The translations under genes and the position numbers were made by a program. A DNA stretch of 64,000 nt from positions 14,623,807-14,687,806 of the forward strand of contig NC_058144.1 of assembly GCF_011075055.1 (NCBI RefSeq), given 5' to 3'. Position 1 is the stretch's first letter, and each line of letters begins with the position of its first letter. This DNA comes from Mangifera indica. Lineage: Eukaryota > Streptophyta > Magnoliopsida > Sapindales > Anacardiaceae. A model generated the notes under the pieces. The model was not told the origin of the DNA. It searched no databases and worked only from the letters and a program-made list of their open reading frames with translations. Below, piece after piece: positions 35,225 through 45,129 of the stretch.

Positions 35225-35345
35225 AAAAATGCATTGTAAATTGGTAAATTGGCCATTTACATTTTAAAAGGCAAATTGGTAATTTCCATTGTAAAGGGTA
35301 AATTGGTAATTTAATTGTCAAGGGTAATTTGGTAATTTAGATTGA
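35225..35345 (+). repeat. Short tandem repeat, GGGTAAATTGGTAATTT unit
   Basis: Four or five copies of a 20-28 bp unit around GTAAATTGGTAATTT; similar AAGGGTAA.ATAGTC pieces continue to 35480. Confidence 0.8.
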
Positions 35346-35489
35346 ATTATTTAATTACTCCATTAATTATGTAATTTTAATTGGAGGGTGTTACTGATCA
35401 TTTTAATGAAAAAGGGTAATATAGTCTTTTTGCTTGTAGGGTACTTTTTCATTTCAATTGAAAAGGGTAAAATAGTCATTTGATTATAG

Positions 35490-35605
35490 ACTAATAGACA
35501 GTGTTAAACCTAACTACTCATGGATAAGTTTTTGAGTTTTTCATAATTAAAGGATGAGAACCTAGGAGAACATGAATCTTTGAGTGGGAATAAGTCCTTA
35601 GGCTT
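35490..35605. mobile_element. Right-end fragment of the mini-MULE family
   Basis: The order ACTCATGGATAAG, CATAATTAAAGGATGAGAAC and TTGAGTGGGAATAAGTCCTTAGGC parallels the right arm of 16709-17504. A weaker similar segment lies at 35780-35845 (GGGGTGAAAAATAGTCTTTTGGC). No left arm identified. Confidence 0.5.
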
Positions 35606-35845
35606 AATTATATTGAATAAATTTCCCTTTTATATAAAAGGTAATTTTGCACATTCAATTAAACAAAGTATAAATATGTAATTTAAATATCTATTAATTT
35701 ATGGGGATGTTTATGTTATTACATTCCAAAATGGTAAATTAATAATTTATTTTGCAAACTAACACACTAACAAAAATTTATAATAGGTGAAAATTTGTCA
35801 TTTTAACAAACTAGGGGTGAAAAATAGTCTTTTGGCTAATTGAAA

Positions 35846-36223
35846 ATAAGATTCAAAGTTGGAATTAGGTTTTATTAGAGGGCATGAGGTTTGACAACAT
35901 AGAAAAACCAGCTATTAAACATGTTGAAAAGAATTTTTTAACTCAAAACGTATTAAATGCATATTTTACACTTTTCTTCTATTTAACGTGAATTATTTGA
36001 TTGTATTTTACATTTCTCATATTTTTAAATTTTTGGTTAAATTTAGAGTACAAAATTATCCTTTCTATTATCAATTATTTACAAAATTGCCCCTTTTGAT
36101 GTCAAATTGGATTTTGCGTAAGTTTCTTCAATTAAATGTTTTTTGGATGCACTAACAATTTGTGCATGAATTTTTACTAATCTTAGTGTTATTCTTGGTT
36201 TATGTGTTTAGTTAAAAACTTCT
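35846..36223. other. Intergenic, nothing recognised
   Basis: AT-rich DNA into which MULE B inserted. No open frame of note. Confidence 0.5.
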
Positions 36224-36232
36224 ATTTATATG
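36224..36232 (+). repeat. Target-site duplication of MULE B, left copy
   Basis: ATTTATATG, identical to 43792-43800. Confidence 0.95.
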
Positions 36233-36342
36233 GGGATATTAATTAAAATAAGCATATTTTTTCCGTTTATACCTTTTTAGGCACACGCACAGTTCTTTTA
36301 CTTTTATAAGCAAATACATTTTTAATCTCAAAAATACCCTTC
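36233..36342 (+). repeat. MULE B left terminal inverted repeat
   Basis: About 110 bp, roughly 95% identical to the inverse of 43682-43791. One visible difference is CACACGCACAG here against CACATGCACAG on the right, a CpG-to-TpG change. Confidence 0.93.
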
Positions 36343-36402
36343 GGGCCTGTAGGTGTCAGCGTAGCCTAGCGCGGGAAGTTTTTGAATAAGTTTATGGGAT
36401 GC

Positions 36403-36545
36403 TCAGTACGTATAGGGTGCGTGCGAAGTGCGTGTGGAGTGCGCTGGGTGCGCGTGGTGCGTGCGTAGTCCGCGGAGTGCGCTGGGTACGTGCGGTGCAT
36501 TCACAGTGCTCGGAGTACGCGCGAGCGGAGTCCGTGAACTGCATA
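36403..36545 (+). repeat. GTGCG-rich array 1 (left subterminal)
   Basis: About 140 bp of irregular units based on GTGCG, such as GGAGTGCGCTGGGTGCG, in otherwise AT-rich DNA. It lies between the left terminal repeat and the transposase start. Confidence 0.9.
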
Positions 36546-36785
36546 ACTAAAAAATTGATTATTGTTAATCAACTACAAACAAATTTAAAAATAAAAATTG
36601 ATTTGAATAATTAACGCATTAAATTGTTAGCTTGAAGGCAGATGAAGATATTTACTCCGCAAACACAGTTTCACCTTTTCATTGTTTATTTCACTTTTAT
36701 CAGTTGACTTTCTCCGATTCATCTTTGCCTCATTTCACTTGTTTCAATTGATGTTCCATCTGGTTAATTGAAAATTTTGATAAAG

Positions 36786-39341
36786 ATGATATTCATGCTT
36801 GGATTTGGCGGGCAATGGCACAAAGAAGGTAATCATGATTTAAAATATATTGGTGGAGTTTAATCGTTAGTTACAGTAAGTAGAAAAATCGATTACAATA
36901 GATTTATTGAAGCAGTATCTTCTCGTTTAAATATCGATACAAGTTCTTTTGAGGTAAAAATTTATATGCCAAATCCAACCGAATATAGTGATTTGCCATA
37001 TTTATTAAAAGATGATTATGATATTAAGATGATGATGAAGCTATCTAGCTCATAGAGAAAGTCTTCTGTATTTCTTGAAGTGGTAGCAAACCAAATTGAG
37101 TAACATGTAGAAGATGTACAAGCTAACAATCAACAACAACATCCAGAAACAGAAGGATGTGATCAAATGGGCGACGTTAATCGTGATGATATTGAGGTTG
37201 GTGTTAGTTGGAATCCTTATCAAGATTGGACACATGACGAAAGAGATACAGCTGAAGGATGTTATCAAATGGGCGACTTACCAACAAATGATTTTCGTTC
37301 TGGCAAAAAAGATGAATATCATGCTCATGACGATGGTGGTATCGATTATAATTGTGTCAATGATATTGATGGTCCCGAAGAAGGTGTCGATGTTGTTGAT
37401 AACACAGGGATTGGTCCATCAGGGTTAGTGCATGAAAGTTCAACACATCATGGTTCAAATCCTTTTTTTGGTGTTCCAGAGCCATATAGAGATATAGAAA
37501 ATGAAGTAAGTCAAATTCATTCAGTTGCACCACGTGATGGCAGATTTAAAATCACAGATCAATTCGCTTCTAAACAAGTTTTAATTGACACCATATGTAG
37601 GGATGCATTGGAAAATGGTTATCAATTCAAAGTATCAAGTTCTAATAAAAAGAGATGGGATATAAAGTGTTTGCATGAAGGGTGCAAATGGAAAGCAGGA
37701 GCTGAGAAGTTAAGTAACAGTGATGTTTTTGTGTTAAAGAAGTTTGGAACACACACTTGTCCTCGTGATATAATTAGACCTCATCATAGACAAGCGGGTA
37801 AAAGGGCAATGGGGAAAATATTACAGTCATTGTTTACTGCAGGTGACTGTGTATATAGGCCAAAAGATATTATCACGGATATAGCAGATAGATATCGAAT
37901 TGATATCTCTTATACGTAGGCTTGGCGTGCTAAGAATTGGGCTTTAAATGAGATAAGAGGTTCGCCAGAGGAGTCATTCAGACTATTACCGATATTCTGT
38001 CATAACCTTGAACAACGAAACCCTGACACCATTACACAAATAGACACGGATGAAGATCATCGATTTCATTTTGTCTTTATGGCTTTAGGATGTTTAATTA
38101 GGGCATTTCGTGATTTTTGTCGTCTGGTCATCTGTATTGATGGAGCATTCTTGAAAGGTCGATATTGGGATACACTTTTTATTACAGTGGGTAAGGATGG
38201 AAATAATCAAATTTTTCCATTAGCGTTTGGCATAGGAGGAAAAGAGGAAACAATAACTTGGAGCCCGTTCCTTCGAGCTTTATATCGGTGTATTGGAGAT
38301 ATCCCTAATTTAGCAATTATTTCAGATAGACACAATGCTATAATTCGTTGTGTAAGGGAAGTATTTCCGAATGCACATCATGGTTGGTGCAACCATTATA
38401 TCAAAGGAAATATGCAAAGTCGGTATAAACAAACAAAACATATTGAAGGATTATTTTGGCGAGCTGCGAAAGCATATCGAATAAAAGATTTTCAGGAGGC
38501 TTTGCGGATGATCAGAGCTGAAAATCCAACCATAGCAGCTTATCTGGAAGGTATTGACTATCAACGCTGGACTCGTGCATACTTTCCTGGCATCTGATAT
38601 AATATCATGACTACAAATATTGCTGAGTCGTTTAATGCCTTGGCACGACAAGCGCGAAAGTTGCCAGTGATGATGCTTCTTGAATTTTTGCGCTCAACTT
38701 TACAAAAATGGTTTTATACTCGACACAATATGGCAGGTTGGAATAATTTTTTTTCAATTATTTCATAATTTATAAATCAGTAACATTTATGTATTCGTTT
38801 AATTATGCAGATGCTTGTACTCATTCTCTAACTCCATGGGCTGAAGAGAAGATGGCCAGTCATATCCAAAAGTCAGCTAATATGATTGTCAAGCCGATAA
38901 CAATTGATCGATATGAAGTACATGCTTCGAGTAAACCTGTTGCTATAGTTGATCTTGCTAAAAAAAGTGTACATGCAGAAAATTTCAACTATCATAAATA
39001 GCATGTACACACGTTGCAGCAATCGCCAGATTTCAAAACCTTTCACACTGTTATCCATGGGTGAATAAGTATTACTCAACTGAATATTGGCAAGCAGTAT
39101 ATAGAGAAAGTGTTGAACCATTGGGTGATCCATCAGAATGGGTGCAATCAGAAGAAATACGTATAGTCCATCCACCTCAGATAGGACATCGATGTTCTAG
39201 TCGACCTTTGGAACACAATAGAAGCCCATCGCAAAAGGAGGAAACCGTCAAGTTGAATGTAGTCGGTGTCATGAGAAAGGACATACTCGATTAGTTTGCA
39301 AAAATCCTTTGTCAGGTGTCGGGTCTGCAAGAGGGGTGTAA
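36786..39341 (+). pseudogene. MULE B transposase (MURA-type), six stops and two frameshifts
   Basis: Cuts and pastes the element. The ATG at 36786 starts a frame that stays open to 38736 except for stops at 36861 (TAA), 37053 (TAG), 37101 (TAA), 37917 (TAG) and 38595 (TGA). Domains in order: PB1-like N-terminus (IYMPNPTEYSDLPYLL), MuDR DNA-binding domain (KQVLIDTICRDALENGYQF, 37570-37760), then the MULE catalytic core with CIDGAFLKG (Asp, 38135), ISDRHNAI (Asp, 38320), HHGWCNHYI and TTNIAESFNA (Glu, 38625). A 74-bp GT-AG intron (38737-38810) follows. In exon 2 one A is missing from an A7 run (38960-38966); beyond it come a SWIM finger (CTC...IACTH) with TAA at 38995, and after a second frame change near 39258 a CCHC knuckle CSRCHEKGHTRLVC. 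Natural stop TAA 39339-39341. Confidence 0.92.
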
Positions 39342-40389
39342 ATTCAAATCTCCTATTTCTTCTATGTTTTGTTGTTTATCTTTCTACTTTTGTAATATAA
39401 TTAGCCGCTTGTTGACGGTAAAAAGGGATATGGTAAGCTAAACAAAGGGGATATGGTAAGCTGAACAAGCGAAGAATTGCATTGACTGATAACTCAATTG
39501 TCCAGTTTGTGTTGTTTATTGTTACTTCTGATGTTATTCTTTATTGTTACTTGTGAGCAATCTATTTGGAGGGGTTGCGTATAGCTTATATAAGTGATAG
39601 GCTTATATTCCTTTCTTCAGAAGGGTTGTTTTGTTTGTATTGCTTTGTTTGATTGAGTGAGCAGGCTGGCTAAGACATTGCTTAGCGCCATCACAGGGCT
39701 GAAAAGGTGCGGTGCGCTCGGTACGGGAGTGCGCGTCCTGTGTGTGGAGTACGCGTGCGGTGTGCGGAGTGCGGGAGTGCGCTGAGTGCGCGGTGCCTTT
39801 TATATCATTTGGCCAAAAGTCTTTAGTTAATCGATTTTTGCTTTAAATTATTTCTGTTTATATAAATCAAAAAAATGATTGCTTTATGTTTCAATTAGAA
39901 GGAATTGATTTTTCTTGTTAAATCGAATGAAAATGAAATGCAAACCAAAGTTATAACTTTCAGTTAATTACTCCAAATTTATGCAGAATTAGAAGGAAGA
40001 AACCAAATTTTCCCAAGGCATTTTATTGCTTTTACATAACCATTTGGCCAAACTCATGAAAAAATCAATCATGTCATTACTTTTTCACAATAAAATTTCG
40101 GCAGCATTTCCCCTGTTTATTTAATATTTCCCAACCTATAATCAAATTAAAACACATCAATATATCACAATCAAACACTTCAATATCAATATTTACTCCA
40201 CCGATACTTCAATTGCTTTCATCTAACCATCAACTAATATCGCTTCATCCAACCATCAACCAACCAAAGATATAATAATAGAATGACAAAAATCAATCAC
40301 AATGCAACAAAAACAACTAATAAAATGATAAACATAATATAAATAAAATAACAATGATAAACCATAACATATAATCATAATTCAATCAA
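39342..40389. other. Space between the two convergent MULE B genes
   Basis: AT-rich 3' flanks of both genes, without open frames, except for GTGCG array 2 at 39705-39800. A 22-bp segment around GGGATATGGTAAGCT is directly repeated (39425 and 39449). Confidence 0.6.
39705..39800 (+). repeat. GTGCG-rich array 2 (between genes)
   Basis: About 95 bp of GTGCGGTGCGCTCGG-type units, the same motif as arrays 1, 3 and 4. Confidence 0.88.
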
Positions 40390-43300
40390 TCACTCGTATG
40401 CATCAGGATATGAGTTCCCTCCGTGTTTCCATATCTTGGAGGCAACTTTACAACGCATGGAAGATGCATTAGTGGCAGTAAAAAGCAAATCACGTCCGGT
40501 ATATTCCAATATATAAATAGTAAATATCCCACAATCATCAGAGTTCGTACCCTGTTGCGGTACATCCATCTGTCTTCTTATTGTCAAGGGTTCTGTCCGA
40601 GGCTCAACACTCTTAACCTGCCAATAACTCGTTGTATTAATAATGGTTGGAAGATAAGAATAACGTGCCATCGCCCGAGAGAAGCTATCCATAGAGTCAA
40701 AGAAAGTCGATGATGAGTCATAAACGGTTAGAATCCATTCATTTAGATCCAACTCACCACATGCCCAATGCTGACATTCAAAATTAATTGGAATATAAAC
40801 CTGACAAAATAACAATAAGTAAATCAAACAACCCTAAGCCAATCAAAAGTAAATCAAACAACCCTAAAATTGATTTATTAGTCAATAACATTAAAATATG
40901 ACAAACCTTATCCACATAAGCCCATGGGATATAACCACGATCTAAATTTGGATCATTTATTCCTTCAATCGGGTCTAGAAATAACCGTGGCCACTGGTAA
41001 TTATTAGGTCCAACTTCTTCCCGATTCTTGATCTCACGTGCCAACCACACATCGAAAGATGTCTCAACACAAGTCCATTTAGCCGATGGAAATGCATGTC
41101 GCAACACCACCAAATAAGAATCGATATGCTGTATCATCAGATATATAAATATATAGTAAAATCATTACAATAACATAATAATGGATATATAAACAAATAA
41201 TCAGTGAATATATATTATGAACCTGATCCGTCAACCACTGATTATCTTCACATAATGTTTTCTACCAGTCAATTTTTCTACATAGCCCAAACAAAAAAGT
41301 GTTCGCTGCAACTTTAGGACTTTCCTCATACCATTTTAAATATTCTATCATATTATAGTTTTCTCCTTCCGGGTGTGAGTGTTTGAATACTTCTCGTGCA
41401 CGATGCTGTCTCAATGGATCAGTGTATAGACTCTGAAGCGATCGACCCTTTTTTACAATCCTTCCTCGTAAAGTCTTACGAGTATTGGATCGTTGTTGAA
41501 TTGGTGTTTCAACCAAACCGCCAGTTGATTGCGGAAGTTCCATTTCATCCTGTCCGGAAAACTGAATCTCCACTTCAGCATCATCCTAAAATTTCAAAGG
41601 AAACATTATCAATAATCAAAAAAATATAATCACAAATTTTGAATAATGAATAATATGGAAAAAAATTTACCTGAATGAAAGGGACTGCGTTATACGTATG
41701 TTGCAACTCAGATAACTTGGCTTCTATTGACGCTTGACGTGCTTCAAGATTGGTTTGCTGTTCGTCAATGTTTCCAAATCGCTCATCAACTTTTTGCATA
41801 AACCTTTCAATGAGATACTGAAGTTGATTGAATTTATCTTCAATATTCAAAGTAGGACCAGGGGTAGTGACATGGGGGGTTGTTTCTGTAGTCGACTGAA
41901 ATGATGCCATGATAGGGCTATGCATAGACGGAGCTGATATGATAGGACTACAGATAGGTGTGCTTCGATGCCTTTGTTGATCTGAAAGTGAAGATTGGAT
42001 TCCAAGAGAAGAGCTTATAGGAACACGGGCATTATCATGCTCTCCGTTTTGACCGATATACTCTATAACATCATTGTAGCATGATAACTGTTGCTCGGTT
42101 GTGGATGGAATCAAAATAGGAGTCACAACATCCTACAAAATATAATAAATTGGTTAGTCACAAAATTTTAAAAAATAGATATATAGGATAATAACATACT
42201 TCCGAAGCTTCAAATATTCGATAAACATTCTCTCAACTTGGACCTTCCAAACTCTTCCATTTTAACATTCGAGGAATACTGTCTCTACTCTTACAAACTA
42301 CGAAACGCCCTAAATTATGTAACGTTTCATATATCCAAATCTACAATATTAACAACATCATATTAAATATATATCTTTAATATAAATATATATTTAACAT
42401 AAAAATAAAATAAACAATAACATTGTATTACCTGAAAAGCCCCTACATATCCCATTATCGCATATGATACAGTTGGGATATCCTCTGAAAAAGATGGATA
42501 TGCATCACAAATTTCCTCATATTTTTTCTGTAGATTTCAACTCATTGATTGTGTAGTTATCTTCCAAATAGGTATCGTCCATGGATATCTATTAAAAGCA
42601 TCCCAATCATTAATGATACTTAATGTATGTTCTGAAATGGCCTTCCTATTATCTGCTCCCATTAACCCATAGTGAAGCAAATATAAAGCAGCTATTTTTA
42701 CAGCATCCTCATCATTATTTCCCCATGCTTTTTCTTCAAAAACTTTGACCAAATAACTACAGGTTACATGCTTAACCCCTGAAAAATACTTATTCCTTAA
42801 CTCTAAATCTCCTATTATTTTATCATTTCTATCCATTTCTTGACCAAATTTTAATCCTGTTATCAGAGCAAATTCAACAGGACCAAATCTACAATAAACT
42901 CCATTCAACCGAAACCAAAACTCTTCACCTAATACTCCCTTATTAATCTGTCAGAATAATACAGAATGAATAAGAGTAGAACTATATTTAAGAATTTCTA
43001 AATTCAAAAATTGCCCCAAACAACATTCTTTAAACATTCGTTTTTGCCGAGGAGTAAGTGAAACTCTGATATGCTTTACTGTTTCAACATGGCTTCTAAC
43101 TTTGATTATAACAGTAAAATTATAGGCATCATTGAAACGTCGTTCACCCGGCTCATTATTAACTAAAATTGCCTGAACAGAATCCTAAAAAAACAGAAAA
43201 TTTGCAATACAGGTATAAGTGCGTATGGGGTGCGTATGGAGTGCGCGCGGTGCGCACGGTGCGTATGGAGTGCGCGCGGTGCGCACGGTGCGTATGGAGT

Positions 43301-43455
43301 GCGCGCGGTGCGTGCACAGTGCGCAGTGAGAAATCCAGTGCGTTTTCCTCTCCGTCGCCGGCAACACAGAAAGAATAAAATCCAGCCAAAATACTAAACT
43401 CAAACTAAAAGCATGCATCCAGAGATCCACTTACCTCAGACGAATCCGACGACAT
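40390..43455 (-). pseudogene. MULE B DUF1985/Ulp1-like (C48) cysteine peptidase gene, seven exons, four stops
   Basis: Exons inferred from GT-AG borders and continuous frame: 43455-43435, 43184-42432, 42340-42200, 42132-41671, 41585-41223, 41128-40907, 40800-40390; together 791 codons. Exon 1 codes MSSDSSE. Exon 2 holds DUF1985 (LGEEFWFRLNGVYCRFG, FALITGLKFG). Exon 4 is Ser/Thr/Gln-rich with a coiled-coil-like EARQASIEAKLSEL. Exon 7 is the C48 peptidase end, with the triad visible: His in ECQHWACGEL, Asp in LTVYDSSS, Cys in TNSDDCGIF, plus the oxyanion Gln in VPQQG. Stops: TGA 42953-42951, TGA 42539-42537, TGA 42235-42233, TAG 41264-41262. C48 enzymes cleave SUMO-like modifiers; the role in transposition is unknown. 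Confidence 0.88.
43218..43326 (+). repeat. GTGCG-rich array 3, inside protease intron 1
   Basis: Three near-perfect copies of a roughly 35-bp unit containing GTGCGTATGGAGTGCGCGCG, plus partial units. It lies wholly in the intron between exons 1 and 2 of the protease gene. Overlapping open stretches on both strands are artefacts. Confidence 0.92.
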
Positions 43456-43681
43456 TCTCGATCCACGATCTCACAATGCCGATCTCAGTAAAGCCAGCCA
43501 AAATAGATAGCAGAAGATGGGTGGGTTTTTTAGTGTGTTTTGGAAGTTGGGAACCAAATGGGCTGAATAACGCACCACGCACTCTACGCCCGTACGCACT
43601 TTACGCACCCTGTAACAAATACACGATTTTGAAAGTTTTTTGAAAATTTTTTTCTTTTAATTAAACAGAAGGAATAAGCTG
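43456..43681 (-). promoter_or_regulatory. 5' region of the protease gene, with GTGCG array 4
   Basis: Leader/promoter space between the start codon and the right terminal repeat. At 43572-43613 several CGCAC motifs occur (GTGCG on the minus strand), so this array points opposite to array 1, mirroring the terminal repeats. No clear TATA box. Confidence 0.55.
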
Positions 43682-43791
43682 AGGGGTATTTTGGGAATTA
43701 AAAATGTATTTGCTTATAAAAGTAAAAGAACTGTGCATGTGCCTAAAAAGGTATAAACAGAAAAAAATATGCTTATTTTAATTAATATCCC
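43682..43791 (-). repeat. MULE B right terminal inverted repeat
   Basis: Inverse partner of 36233-36342. Confidence 0.93.
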
Positions 43792-43800
43792 ATTTATATG
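43792..43800 (+). repeat. Target-site duplication of MULE B, right copy
   Basis: ATTTATATG, identical to 36224-36232. Confidence 0.95.
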
Positions 43801-45060
43801 CTTTAATGATAAACTTTTTAAAGTGTATAGTGTTCTTTGGGCTATTTTATCTATCTTATAGGTCAGTTTGACATAAATTTGAAATTTATTTATGTTAGTT
43901 TTATAATGATTTTAATATTGGAAGCATGTATCAAGTATTTGAGTCTCAATGAAGTTTTTTATTGAGAGTCTTGCGACAATAATTTGAATTTGAATTATGT
44001 ATTATGTTATATTATGTTTAATAGTTAATTAAATACTTTACAATTGAATTGTTATATTAATTTTTATTAGAAGATTTATGAAAATACTAAAATTATTATT
44101 GATATTATTGTATTTTTAGAAACTTATTATTAACAATGTGTTGTATTAAACTCGTATATATACGTTTTATATATTTTTTTATATATGAATTTTATGAGTG
44201 TTTTTTTGATAAATGTATTTTTTATTATTTATTTATCATACCCATCTAATTTCTATATCTTATTTTTATTGTTCCAATATTTATTAATTAGGATAGAGGA
44301 ATGCTTTCCCTAATTTTAAAAACAGTTTTATACAGAAATTATATCACACCCATGAACGTTAGTTTCCCGAAAAACAATTTTATACAGAACCTGAAGGGTG
44401 AAAACGTAATTAATTCTTTGGAATCTTAAGCACAAGCTCATGGGCGCCTTTTTTTTTTTTTATTTGTTTCAGCAACAGGTAGGAATGGCTTTCATCTAAG
44501 CGAGTTTAGATAAAGTTCAGTTTAAGAATGACATAAATTTAAAAGAGCCTGTTAAGATTAATAAGGTAAGACTTAAACTTGAATCAAAAATATTTTTATT
44601 ATAAATTTAATTCAAACTATTTTAAACTCGATTCTTTTAATGAAAATAAACTCAATTTTTTACTTAAATTCTATTTATTTAATTTGAATTCAAATTCAAA
44701 CTTAAACAATTTAGATAATATTTAATGATACTTCAAGTTTAAATCAAATACAAACTAAAAACTACTATCAAAAGCTCAAATTTCTATTTAAGTTCACTAA
44801 AATAATGTTGTTCTCACATGAGAAATAGCAAAGGCAAATACTTTTTAGAGGCAGCCAAATTTGTATACCAAATTTGGTTAAAACATGTTGCTCATGTGTC
44901 GAGTCATTGTATAGTAATTATGGATCCAATTATTATTCTCTAAATTTATTTATTCAATTAATATGGATATAATTTCTTATTTAAAAAAAATGTTGATTAT
45001 GAATACAAAAGCTATATTATATAAAAGGAAATTTAAAAAATAATTTTAGTGAATTAGGCC
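43801..45060. other. AT-rich intergenic DNA
   Basis: No gene. 44510-44780 is rich in AAACTCAAATTCAAACTTGAA-like runs, resembling degraded GAGCTCGAATTCGAG-type MITE sequence found elsewhere in the window. Confidence 0.45.
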
Positions 45061-45129
45061 ATTGAAAAGTGCACAAAATTTTAGATATACACAAAAGGAT
45101 AGCAAGATTTTATTTTAGAAAACAATCGA

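Larger units (their letters stand above)
36233..43791. mobile_element. MULE 'B': full-length two-gene Mutator-like element
   Basis: A 7559-bp element with terminal inverted repeats of about 110 bp (36233-36342 and 43682-43791; start GGGATATTAATTAAAATAAG), flanked by a perfect 9-bp duplication. It carries a forward transposase gene (36786-39341) and a convergent reverse DUF1985/C48 protease gene (43455-40390). This two-gene layout is known from plant MULEs that carry Ulp1-like genes (Kaonashi-type). Four GC-rich GTGCG arrays lie in its non-coding parts. Both genes have premature stops, so the copy is silent, but it is by far the best preserved element here. Confidence 0.95.

Noticed and set aside
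34632..35267. 211-codon open frame, the longest single-frame stretch nearby
   Set aside because: Composition follows the GCATTGCATTTCC repeat (Cys/Ile/Ala/Phe periodicity); no homology recognised and no upstream signals.
37114..37428. 104-codon plus-strand frame inside MULE B
   Set aside because: Out-of-frame shadow of the transposase N-terminal region.
43159..43430. Overlapping open frames with RAHRAH/VRTVRM-type repeats on both strands
   Set aside because: Translations of the GTGCG array in an intron; low-complexity, no domain.
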